From Pisaster brevispinus (taxonomy: Eukaryota; Echinodermata; Asteroidea; Forcipulatida; Asteriidae), in assembly GCA_023634235.1 (NCBI GenBank), contig JAMKCF010000008.1:1121001-1185000 (forward strand): a DNA stretch of 64,000 nucleotides, written 5' to 3'. The notes below the pieces were generated by a model. It saw only the letters and a program-made list of their open reading frames with translations. It was not told the origin of the DNA and ran no database searches. The position numbers and the translations under genes are program-made. This document shows, piece after piece, positions 1 through 22,895 of the stretch. How positions within the stretch are numbered: the stretch's first letter is position 1; every line of letters starts with the position of its first letter.

Positions 1-654
1 TTCCTACGTTGAATCTTAAACAGCTAAAGGGATAGCCATTTTAAAGTTCATGCATAATGAAGTACTCACTTATGTTGCAAAACCAAATCTGGCACACAAT
101 TTCAATCTTAAATGGCAAGGACATTTACTTAAGAAATTTGCAAACAGTTAAAAAAGACAAATTTGGTTGATCAAAGTTAATTTTGTTTATTTTGCTGTAA
201 CAATTAAGCATTACAAAGTAAAATGTGAAATTTAAGGGAAAATAATTTTTAATTAAGGTCTTACTAATTGTATTCTGAACAATGCATTGAGAAAATCTGG
301 GTCCAATTTCATGGAGATGATCTGGAAGCACATTTGCTTTGAAGCATAGAAAACTGCTTAATTTCTAAAAAGCAAAATGCTAACAGATTCTCTTTTTTTT
401 TGGCATCTCAATAAAATTGAGCCTTTCACTTTATGCAGCCCTTTTGTATGGTTCTCTATATGCCAGTAAAATTATAGCACTGTCAAGCTATACATAAATA
501 AAACTTGACTTTCACCACAATAAAAAACAAAGCATTCAAAGACTACATCTACAAAAACTGTCTTCAGTTTGGCTTATGCTAATAACAGTTCTGGGAGGTC
601 TTGTGTGAAATAAAAACCTTCATTCAGAAACTGAATCCAAAACATACGAGGCTA

Positions 655-1015
655 GAAGACAAAGATGGTGACAGCTTGATGTCATAGTTGGGCAGTCTAG
701 AGCACCAGACTCAAGTTCTGCTGGCAAAATTGTCAGTGTGTAAATCCTGGTCATGACACTTGTGTCCTTGAGCAAGACATTGAACTCATAATTGATTCTC
801 TTCATCCAGGAGTGAATGTATTGTAAGCGAGGGCAGACATGGTTCTTGTGACTGATTTAGTTTGAAGAACTACGTACTTGGCAACACAGCCTGCAACCTT
901 CCTTGGGAGCTTATATAGTTTAAGGAATTAAGTAAGTGGCCCATTGATCAACTTTTATGTGCATTGAGCGTCGAAACTGGTGCATGCTGGTGCCATATAA
1001 ATGTTCATTATTAAT
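655..1015 (+). repeat. tRNA-derived SINE-like element (tentative)
   Basis: The stretch has the layout of a tRNA-derived SINE. A head carries tRNA-like text and the phrase about a lost reading of 'gagcaagacattgaact', and the tail contains 'tgccatataaatg', which resembles the tails of the copies at 11.4-11.7 and 15.8-15.95 kb. No target-site duplication was identified and the boundaries are approximate. It lies downstream of the ddx27 stop codon; nothing coding is seen in positions 1-1223. Confidence 0.4.
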
Positions 1016-1109
1016 ACTTGCTATGGTCAGCTTTCCCAATTAACTTGTTGGTAAAGAGATCCAGAGGTCAAACAGTGGTCTAAGGCTCAACACCTACCAA
1101 AGATGACTT

Positions 1110-1115
1110 TTTATT
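1110..1115 (-). terminator. Probable ddx27 polyadenylation signal
   Basis: The canonical hexamer AATAAA is read on the minus strand about 109 nt beyond the ddx27 stop codon, which would give a short 3' UTR. Position and strand fit; no transcript evidence is available here. Confidence 0.5.
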
Positions 1116-1223
1116 CAATTGGTGTTCATATCAAAGAGGCTTAAAGGAATCTGGTAAAATGAGAAATTAACGCAAACAAAAGAATGTTCAAGACAACTCT
1201 TTAAAAACACATGAAGGAACTCT

Positions 1224-4200
1224 TCATTTCCTTCTCTTGTTGAACTTATTCTTAGGCTTATTTTGTTGTCCATTTTTAGATGACATCTTCTGGGCCTGTT
1301 TCTGCTCTTTCCTTGCTTCATGAGTTCTAAAAACAATGAAGAAACATAAATTTAAAAAAGTGAAAATCTCACAAAAGAACATGGATAAACAGGTGTTCAA
1401 ACCTACAGTCTAGTCGATAAACAGGTGTTAAAACCTACAGTCTAGTCAGGTTCGTTTTGACTACTCACTTGCTGCGGAACTGTTTGACTGATCTTTTATT
1501 TGTGCTTGTCAACTCTCTCTCAAATGATGACTTCTGATGTCCACTCTGCTTCTTCCCTTTTTTACTGAAAGCTTTTGTGTCTCCTGAAAAATGACCAAGT
1601 TCACAAAACATTCAAGTGTACAACATATTTTAGATCCGAAATTACTACATTCAAATGTGGACAACTACAACATGCAGACTGATCATTATCACTGCGCTTC
1701 CCAACAGGAACTACTTTTTTTCAAATATAGATCCAACAAATAATGATGGACATCAGAAAGAAAGAAAGCAACAGCATAAGGAATACAAAATGTACACTTG
1801 GCATATCAGATCATGCGACCAAAATATGCGACCAAACCTATTTTCTATAATCATTTTCAATATAAAAAAGAAAATGAAAATTCCACAAAAATACACTTTT
1901 AATTAAAAAGGTTCAAAGTATATAATCTGGACCACCTGCCCTAATTTGTTCTTGACCTGTTACACAAAATGTACCGTTCTAAACAAATGAATATTTTAAT
2001 ACATGTTTGTACCTGTGATTTTCTCTCGTGTGTTGATCCCTTTCATCAGGTTACTTTTCCTGGACCTCTTGGCTTCCCTCGCTGCAAACAACTGAGATTT
2101 CTCAATCTCACGCTTCATACGTCGATTAATCTTTGAAAGACAAAAATCAACATCACAGCAAGTTGGTTATGGACAATATACCATAGTTAACTAGTAAATT
2201 TGGAATACAATGATGAGACTTATAACAATGTTATCTTAAAAATTAAATGTGTACTTACTGGATCTTCATCTTCCTCCTGTTTCTTTGCCTTTTTCTTGGA
2301 TTTCTTAATACTGGCAGGATTTAGAGTCAGGTTCTCTGGAAAGTTAACATCCATAAAACATTTTAAAGTGAGTATCAACCACTTGGTACTTATCAATGAA
2401 TATGATGGTATCTCTGTATTGAGGTACAACACATGGACTGACCTAAAAAGGTATGTTTGGATGATGACGATAAACGATCACTATGAGTAGCTATGGATAT
2501 CTTTAGGGCAACTTTTCTCTCTTTCGAAGCTGTCAACGTATTCAGAAATAAACTCTTATACGACTTCAGATCCTTCCATCCCATTCTGACTGTAGGCTCT
2601 CATTTTAAATTAAAATCAATGAAACCAAATGGAGGCTGGAAAGGGAGATAGACTGGCTCTTTTTCGTTAAAGCGATAATCTGCATTCATGATTGCTATTG
2701 CATACAGGGGACGTGACAAATGCGGTGGTAGTGAGATAAAGGTAAATAACAGGGTTCCTTATTAGCATGACTTACCCCGTTCAATCGTGCGTTCCTTGTG
2801 CGTCTGGAACCATGTCCGTTTTGGCCGACTAAAGATCTCCCTCTGATGCTCCAGCATGGCGTTTGCTTTGTGCATCTGAAGCTCAGTTATTCTCATCTCC
2901 TTCTCCTCCTCTTCAAGACGCATCACTTCCTCAATATCCTCCTCCATGCTGATAATCTTGTCTCGATACTTTTGAATAACATCTTTAAAGATAAAACGGT
3001 CATGTGAAGATTTTAAAACTAACAATAATACTATCATATAAAAAGGAATTGATTTGGTAAGTTTGCAAAACATAAGTTACTGGCAGGTCTTCCCTTGATA
3101 ACAGATGCTGTACCTCATCTTGATTCAAAGACACTCAATTTTGAACCAGGATGAGGTACAGTATTTGTTATTATGCCTTTGTTGCATTTAATAAAAAAGC
3201 GCAGTGTTGGAAATGATGGCAAATCTTAGTCTTTGAATAAAAAACGAGATACTGAATTATCAATGTTATCAAAACATTCTACTTCTAACATTCTTAATCT
3301 CTTTGGCCCATTTAATCTAAAGTAGTATGGTTACAACAGTGAAGATGGGAAATACATCTCACCTTGGGGAACTATACGACTTTTCACAGGGTTATTAGCC
3401 TTCTTCACGATGTCCTTCAGTAGCTTTCTCTCACGTTCTCCAACAAGACTCACAGCTCTGTAGAATAAAATATAAATAAATGGAACAAATGAAAACTTAT
3501 AAAGACAAAAAATAATTAATTAAGCTCTCCAATAGAATCAGACGTTCTTGATTTAACAGGTCAATAAACATGTGTGTGTGTGTTTTTGTGTGTTAGTTGA
3601 TGACTGATTCAAGATCTTTCGACTTACCGTCCACTTTTGCCTGCTCTAGCAGTTCTTCCCACTCTGTGTACGTAGTGTTTAAGAGTATTAGGCAGAGTGA
3701 AGTTGATAATCTACAGGACAAAAACAAAACCAACAGAAATTTTCTTTTTTTTTAAATGCCATTTTGTTTGCCCTCAGAGATGAAATTCTGTACCAACTAC
3801 ATTTAAAAGACACATTAATATTAATCTTAGGTGATCTTACCGTTTTAACTCCTTCAATATCAAGACCTCTGGCAGCAAGATCTGTAGCGACCAGAACATC
3901 AACATTTTCTTCCTTGAATCGTCGAAGAGCTTCCAAACGCTGAAAGAGAATAATAGCATCGATCAGATACACTGCCCAACAAGTTATACTTAAGTGTCAT
4001 CCTTGTAAAACTAACATAGAAGAAGTAGGTACACTTACCCCAAACAACCCATTAATATACAGTTCTGTTTGATCTCTTTTGTTTCCTTTTATTTGCTTCC
4101 TGTATTTGTTTAACTTTTGTTTGAAATAAAAGTTTCATAGCTTGATTCTTACTGATACCTTTATTAAAAACCGAACATGAATTGAATGAAACCATAGAAA

Positions 4201-7200
4201 TAAAAACTTAGAGAAAGCTGAGCTCAATTGTCGTCTGTGTCTGCTGTGCACGCCCTCTATATGTCAGCTGTGGACATAGAGTATCAATACCATGTGATAT
4301 GCCTGGATCGCAAAATTTACCAGATCAACCAATGGGAAAGCTGAAATTTGCCATACAGCCAAAATGGCAGTGTGCATTGAGTAGACTCAAAGCTGATACA
4401 CACAGATTAATTCTATACACTCAGCATTCTCCAGGTTCTACTTTAACAGAATAATCATACATTTCCAAGACTAATGTTGTCGATGACAGTGAAGAGAAAC
4501 GTTTCTTACCTGTGCCTGAGAGAGATTGCCATGAAGTTCCCCTACATTGAGTCCAAATAGACCCAGGATGATATGAAGACGATGAGCTTGAATCTTAGTC
4601 TGTACAAACATGATGCAGTGATCGTGGAATGTTCGACAACACAATGCTGCAACACAAAAAGAAATAAAACTATACAAATCTCTCTAAAAGTAATGGTTTA
4701 AACTAATACTCAGTGTTTTCTCAAGAAGGACACATTTTTAAGTAGGATTTGAAATTTTTCATGGAAATAGAATGTAGTGTAGTAAGGTTCACGCCAACAA
4801 AAAACAAAATTAATCTTAGTTTCTCATTATATCACTTCTTCAAAGACTGAAATACAACTAAATGCACAACTCAAGAAATGACAATGTGCTTGCACTGGCT
4901 TTACAAGACCGAGTTGGCGGCTACGACTACAACTATGGCTGTTGCTAAGGACGTCCTATATTTTGACGCATGATGACGCAGTGATCACGCTGTAGCCGTA
5001 GCCACCAATTCGGACACAGCTGCATATGAAGCAGAAATCATTCAGTTTGATTCTTCAGCTGCCTGGTCTTACCAGCAGCAATGGCTTCTCTATCACTATC
5101 TCTGTTTGGTCTGATACGGATGAACTCCTGGCGGAGATTGTATGCTACATCGGTGTTCTCGTTAACAAAGAGCTTCACTGGATTTCTCAGGGACACAGCT
5201 GCAAGATCTTTCACCTTCAAGGATGGAGGAAGAAGATTCAAATGATTAGAATATACTGAATGACATAAAGCCAAATTGACATAGCAATCAAGTCAACATT
5301 GAGTGTGTTCTAAGAGACTCTTAGCCACTGGATTCTTTTTGGTTGGAATGAGATGTGATTCAGATGAGATGCGACAGATTAGTCAAAGTTCATGCTTTTA
5401 TTATTGAGAAAAACAACAAAATTGTTTTACAATACTGGTTTCCAAGGACATAAAGAGAGCAAGGAGCAGTTCAGGTAATAGTAGAATGATGAATATCACT
5501 TGTATGTAATATATGGCTGTTGTGTTCCTTATAGAACAAATGACTGTACCAGATAAGCACAAAAGGAGCCAGATTTTACCATCAGTTTGAATTGTAAAAA
5601 AATACAAGATGGTTGAACCATGAAAATGGCTCTATTTTCACAATGAATTAATTACCTCATCTGTCATGGTAGCTGAGAATAACATAGTCTGGCGACTGTG
5701 GGAACACAACCTGATGATCTCCTTCATCTGCTCAGCAAAATACTCATCCAACATCCTGAACAAAAATTACATTCATAATTACTATCAAACAGGACCTCTA
5801 TTCTTGTGCAGATTTGTTGTGCTTCATTTTAATTCAATAAATTGTTAAGAGGCTGTCCACAGTCAAGCTTCAACATTTCACAGCCATACAAAGAGTCTGA
5901 CGTGGGAGCGAGTCAGAGGCTATGTACATCTATCAAATCTGTTGCTATATCTGCAGTAGAATCAACAGAGGGAAACACAATCATTGAGGGAAAATTTCTG
6001 AAAAATCCAGCAGGCACTCAGGTTGGTTAGAGAGACCGTGACACACAGTACTAGTTGGGGAGGGAAGGTACAGCTCTCTATCATTTTTCACAGAGGAATT
6101 TGGGCGTTAATACCTGTCAGCTTCATCAAGGATGAGGATCTCTACATCCTTCAAGTCAAAGGTCGGAGCATTATGTAAATGATCAATCAGACGACCTGGT
6201 GTTGCTATGACGATATCAGGACCTTTCCTCAGCGCAGATTCCTGGAGTTTGACATCCAACCCACCTATGAAGATGAAATAAAGGGCAAATTTCTTAACAA
6301 TGTTGATATCTGTAAAGTAACTCCATCTACATCGATTTCAATTTGACAAATTTAAAGGATGTTTTAATAAAATGCATCGAGCACATTTTAAGGAACTACA
6401 TGATGAAGAGCCAAAGAAATTAGCAGACAAAATTTACTTTATTGGAAATGTTTCACAGATTTAACATACCGACAGCGAGACAGCAATCTACATTGCTAAA
6501 CTGTGCTAATTCTCTTGTAACAGTATGTACTTGTACACCGAGCTCCCTAGTCGGCACCAGAACCAGAACACGAGTAGCTGTTATGTGCTTGGGTTTGTAC
6601 AGAAGGCGCTCCAGAACTGGTAGCATAAAGGCTGCCGTTTTACCTGTTGTAGGTTAGAGAAAGAAACAAACTGTACCTTGTTGTTCACACAGAAACGGAA
6701 GACCTTTGATTGAGTGAAAGAAATCTGGAAACAATACATTTTGATTTCTTTTAGATTTCTTTTCAGTGTTCCTTGTTGACACACAATACAAATGGGTATT
6801 TCACACATTGGCAAATTGACTTACCAGTTCCAGTAGCAGAGCAAGCACATATGTCTTTTCCAAGTAGAGCCATGGGGATGGTTTTGCCTTGGATTGGAGT
6901 CGGCATCACAAAGTTCATTGCACTAATTGCCTGTAGAGGGAATTCGAGCATAAAGCATTACCATTCAAGTTGGAATGGACTGTCTGATAATGAATGTGGG
7001 GACAGCATCTTAACTTTATGTAGCGAAATGGGGCATTTTATGACAGTCAACAAATTAATGTCAATCTACTTTTTGTATTTGGAGTTATTTGGTCAGAGTT
7101 ACATCACTATATAGCCTCTGATTTAACAAATGATGCAGTTCATACCCTGAGTAGTGGCCTGGACAGATTCATCTCTTGGAAACTGCTATAGCCAGTTAGC

Positions 7201-8992
7201 TCAGGGACATCAGCAAAGAACTTGGCTTTCTGCGTCTCAGAATCATCAGAATCATCATCATCCCCCGCTGAAATTAGAAAATTTTAAACAATTTCTAAAA
7301 AGTTTATTTATATATTTTATGTAATTTGTGCGTCATACAGATTGCAGCTTCTGGTAACACTTGCAGCTTCTTGGATTGCACTTGTTTGATCGTTCAAAAT
7401 TATGCCATCAGTATTAACCTGCCTAAAATATGGATGGATAAGGAATGCGCAAATGGCAGAAAATTAGAGTGGACTATCAACAATTAATTGAATTACTGAC
7501 TGACTTCTTACCTTGTTTTTGTTTTCGTTTCAGTCTTTTTTCACTGGTTGATTTGACTTTGATCTGATCCCATTGCAATTCTTCTAACCCGTTCTCATCA
7601 TCATCATCAGCGTCGTCATCATCATCAATGCCATCAGCATTGTCGACTTTCTGCAATGTGTTTTCTGCTCCATCCTTCTCATCTGTTACCTCTGACACTT
7701 TCTCAGATTCTTTCTCCTTTTAGGTGAATTGTCAAGTGTTTGAGTCAATGATTAAGTAATATAAAGCTTAATTTCTTTATTATCTACTGATTTTTATTTT
7801 AAAAAATAGAAACATGTTTTTACACTCAGGAATTTCCTCATGAAGTATTGCTATAGTATTTGTAAGGCAAGTTGCAATTAATTTATACTTCCTTTTGTGC
7901 ATGTGCAACACTAAACATAATCGATTACATGTAAACAAACAAGACAAACAATCATCACAGAACAACTTAATGTCTCACTTTTCTTCGGTCATCTCTAATC
8001 TTGGCAATCTTTTGTTCCAGGGATGTAGTAGTGCCAATCAAGGTGTGGCCTCTTGGCTTTAACGTCTTCATAATGTTGGGACTCCATATACTTTCTTCAA
8101 TTAATGCTCGCTCTGAGAAGAAGAAATCCTGTGAAAAATCCTCTTGGCCCTTTCTCTGCCGCTTTACTTTAGATAACTTCTTGGGCTTAATGGCCTATTG
8201 TTTGAATAAAATAAAAAGCCAAAGGTTGCAAAGTTAAATTCTCTTTCAAAAAATAATAAGTTAAGCAGTTTGGTTTCTACCTAAAAACGAAAGGGAGAGG
8301 GTGAAGTTTATAATTATATAATCAGCATGATCAGAGACAGAGTGAAAGAGTAATTCAGAAATTCAGTATATTTTAATAATTTTGTTAAAGGTATTTAGTA
8401 GATCTATACTGCAAACCAAAGTGTACTATAAATTATGACTATGAGTGACTTGAGTTTTGTTAAGAAACAAAATTAATTACCATATTTTTAGTAAGTAAAT
8501 TTACTAGTCTGTTTTATAGTCAGGATTTAGTTTGTCATGTTTGTACAACAAATCTAACCAGTAACTGTCATGACTGTCTAAGCAAGGTCAATAATTGAAA
8601 AGTGAAACAATTTTTAGGTAATTAATAACAACTATAATTAACACCATATTTTCAATAAGTAAGTTGACACATTTTATTGTTACTTCAACCTCAAGTTTAA
8701 GTTAAAATTTCGTTTTGATTTCTCATATGTGTCGGAAATAGAACTCTTCACATGTGTGATGTGCACGTAGCCAAGCCACGTGATAAAACTTTACAACACT
8801 CTTCATTTCAAGTGTTAAAAATAATTGCTTTCCTCTTCCAAAATAAACCGTAACGAACTGAAAAAAACAATACAATCAACTTTATATTTGCGTAATTAAC
8901 ATCACCTCTTCGTCGCTACTTGAATCTTCTGAGGCAACCGATATTTCATCGTCATCTCCGATCGTTCCGATGAAGTCACTGGGCAGCGCCAT
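1224..8992 (-). CDS. ddx27: DEAD-box ATP-dependent RNA helicase DDX27 (Drs1 family)
   Basis: Nucleolar DEAD-box helicase; the family (yeast Drs1, human DDX27) works in large-subunit rRNA processing. Eighteen coding exons on the minus strand: 8906-8992, 7979-8194, 7512-7716, 7146-7267, 6825-6930, 6470-6643, 6114-6264, 5656-5755, 5073-5214, 4510-4646, 3841-3939, 3628-3710, 3363-3457, 2776-2982, 2259-2335, 2013-2130, 1469-1583, 1224-1326. They sum to 2337 nt (778 aa), close to the human length, and all phases agree. The acidic N-terminus starts [16 protein letters not shown]. The Q motif ([11 protein letters not shown]...PTPIQ) is followed by ATGTGKT (GKT about residues 246-248), PTRELG, ATPGR, DEAD (about 350-353), SAT (about 381-383), ARGLD and [10 protein letters not shown] (about 528). 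All catalytic motifs are intact. The lysine-rich tail ends NKFNKRRK, matching the vertebrate basic end. The start is the first ATG, in a YY1-like AAAGATGGCGC context. Exon 15 (2259-2335) rests on phase and basic composition only. Confidence 0.95.
1384..1447. repeat. 32-bp direct tandem duplication in a ddx27 intron
   Basis: Two adjacent 32-bp copies (1384-1415 and 1416-1447) differ at one base. They lie in the last ddx27 intron (between 1326 and 1469), close to the donor site of exon 17. Confidence 0.9.
3097..3171. repeat. Imperfect inverted repeat in a ddx27 intron
   Basis: Arms of about 33 nt (3097-3130 and 3139-3171) pair imperfectly around a short loop; the core arm is 'gatgaggtacag'. 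It would fold as a hairpin in the pre-mRNA. It lies between exons 13 and 14 and is probably a remnant of a foldback or MITE element. Confidence 0.7.
4909..5013. mobile_element. Short MITE-like element with 25-bp terminal inverted repeats
   Basis: Terminal inverted repeats lie at 4909-4933 (ccgagttggcggctacgac...) and 4989-5013 (...gtagccaccaattcgg), with about 55 bp between. It has no coding capacity. It sits in the ddx27 intron between exons 9 and 10. A small non-autonomous DNA transposon is the simplest reading. Confidence 0.6.
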
Positions 8993-9164
8993 CTTTAAAA
9001 TGATTCACTCAAAATGTCACTTCTGCGCATGTTCACAAAATTAGTGCGCAGAGCTTAGTTTGGTACCCTTTTTATTGCATAGCTGTATATATGATTTCCG
9101 TATTTGGTTACTGTCTAATTTTTATTACTACACTTTCTCATGACATTGACGGCTGTGTGAAAAA
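8993..9164. promoter_or_regulatory. Shared divergent promoter of ddx27 and itfg1
   Basis: Only 172 bp separate the ddx27 start codon (minus, 8992) from the itfg1 start codon (plus, 9165), so both promoters and 5' UTRs must fit here or overlap the genes. The interval contains 'tgcgcatg' and 'gtgcgcag', which resemble NRF1 half-sites. There is no clear TATA box. The ddx27 start codon overlaps a YY1-like AAAGATGGCGC. Motif assignments are inference from sequence. Confidence 0.6.
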
Positions 9165-20391
<11,227 letters not shown>

Positions 20392-22895
20392 AACCCTTTC
20401 CTATACTAAGAAGGATAACCATTCCATTAGATGTCGTTCATGTGTCAATGAGTGACGTATATCAGCTGCAAGTTCCTGGAGATGATACTCTGTTGTTAAC
20501 GTGCTTCTTAGAAAACCACCGAAGCATGAGAACATTTCACTTAGCTGTATTTTCTTCAGTTCTCCCCTCAATTGGTATTCACAAATGCATGTCATTTTCT
20601 TTCGTCCCAGTCAGTGTCATTGGAACTCCATTCTCCCTCCGTATTATCGGCTGTAGTCTTGTTTAGTGCTGTTATTTGTCTGTTCGTTTGTATGTCCCTC
20701 TCGCTTGTTTTGTACTGGTAGTTTATTTAATTTATTTTATGTTTAAGGCCCTGCCTTTATAAGCTTCGGCTTTTTGCGAATAGCCCCCGGTTGTTGTAAT
20801 TTTCTGTTAGTATCTGTATTATTCTGTGCTTGTGAAATATGGAAATAAACATTTATAAAATGAAATGAAAATAAAATTGCTAACATGCCACTCTTTCGGT
20901 CACATTGACTCGGGAACAAATCATATCAACGGTGGCCATTTTCTTTAGTTCCAAAACCAGTAACTGCGAAGTCAACACTGAATGTTATATCAAAGAATTG
21001 ACCAGACTATTTTTCTGTCACTTTAGTTCCTGTTGTTATTACAATTTTCGAAACATAAAACATTTCTCTTGTCTAAAACTGTAACAGTTTGGAGTTCATT
21101 ATTTATATAATGTGAATATTTGTATATCATTTGCTTGACCTTTTTTAATCATTAGTAGTTAATCAGCCTTTAACGTGATCGGCTTAATAATAATATAACA
21201 AATATAAAAAAAATTCTAGTACATTTCACTTTCCTAAGCATTAAGAGCTGTATGATAATTGTTACTACTATTGTTATTTATCAGGCCTTAGGCCTCTAAT
21301 TTCGTTTTATTTCTGCAAGGTTTTTTTCCCCAGGATGTGTGGATTTCTAAGCAGGTTTTTTTTTTTTTTTTTTGTGGAGAAGATTAAGTTAAAAGCTCCT
21401 CGTGAGCATAGATAAATTATTGAGTGGTTGTTAAAGGGTTTGACCCAATAATACATGAAAATATATTTATTTCACAGTTTTGAGTAGTTAAAATTGTAAC
21501 ATGTAAGGTATGGAAGTTATTTATTTATGTATCGACGATGCAAACGTGTAACAATGAGAAGACACGACCCGGATATATCACCTTAAAGTTCCATTTTGAA
21601 TACTCACTGGTGGAAACCAGACTGCATCTTGTTAAATGGTAATTTTATTGATTCTTGGAACATTGTAAGTGAATATTGAAAAAATAATTAAATTTAGACT
21701 GAAAAATACCTCGGTGTCTTAATGGATTATCAGTGTTTACATGTGCATGACTTCATTTGAAATTAATGAAATAAGTTTGATGATTTCGCGTAGACATTCT
21801 GATGAATAATAACGAACATATTTGCCAATTCCAGGATTATAGTACACACCTTATTACTGCTTTGTCAACAGTCTGCATTATGCCCCTTTCACGTTGCCGT
21901 AATATATTTTATCAGATGGTGGCAAGAAACACACACCCCCATTTATCCAATGGAACACCCCCATTTTTTTCGTTACGGCGGGCGGACAGATGAAATGTTC
22001 AAAGGGCGCCCACACCCGATAACATCTGGACGCCATTTTTGCTGTTTCTGTGCAGATTAAGAACGACTTCAGTGGAGGTAAAACTTAGTTCCATCACTAG
22101 TTTCCACCCATTTAAAAGGTGAACATTATAGGAGATTTTTCCTCAATGCTTGTAGACTCGGTTACGTAGATTTTTTGAGCTGAAACTACTAAACAAACTT
22201 GAATATTTTGAGAGTGTGAATGAAATGGTTAGCCCGTTTTGTTTTGGTAACGGTTTCCCCCTGGCGTATATGGATGACGGGCTAAGAGGGGTGCCTGGCC
22301 CGTGTTGAGACGACTCGCTTGACAAAAAGGTTTTCCATCACTGCCCTAAGTGTAATAGTATTTACATTAGTCAGTAAAATTGAATGTGTTCCCACCCTAA
22401 CAATTATTATTTAAACAAATCAAAGCAACAATAAATAAACATGTTTTTTTCCCTTTTCCTCCCTGATTAAACTAGAGGGAGAGTCAAACAGTTAAATATG
22501 ACTGAGTAAAGTCTGGTAAACAATTACTTGCATTATGTTTGATCATACAAATATTTTTAAGGATGTGCCTAAAAAGGCAAAAACAATGTTTAAAACAAGA
22601 GAAGCAAAGAAATTGTTCTGAATAGTAAAATGATCAATACAATTTGTAAAATATTAAGGATCATAACTTCTATTGTATTGAGACCATATGTTATTTAGCT
22701 TTCTTTAACAATGGACAAATGGCTTTCAATCATCGTATAGAAATACTAAAGTAAGATGAAAACAATGATTTAAGAATTTTTCGCCACAACATTGTGTAAA
22801 AATGTAATGAATGGTTGTGATCATTATATCATTTGGTATTATTCATAGATATAAATCAGACCACGACACACCAGACTGACAGAAGAGTTAAAACC
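20392..22895. other. itfg1 3' UTR and intergenic spacer
   Basis: A likely polyadenylation hexamer AATAAA for itfg1 lies at 20844-20849, about 450 nt after the stop. The rest is AT-rich with a poly-T run at about 21357-21375. No convincing exon, RNA gene or repeat array is seen. The 5' UTR of the downstream zinc-finger gene may begin near its right end, where 'attattcatag' before 22850 could be a splice acceptor. Confidence 0.6.

Noticed and set aside
2393..2584. Additional ddx27 exon inside the intron between 2335 and 2776
   Set aside because: Joining 2776 directly to 2335 keeps the phase, and the intervening reading has no resemblance to DDX27.
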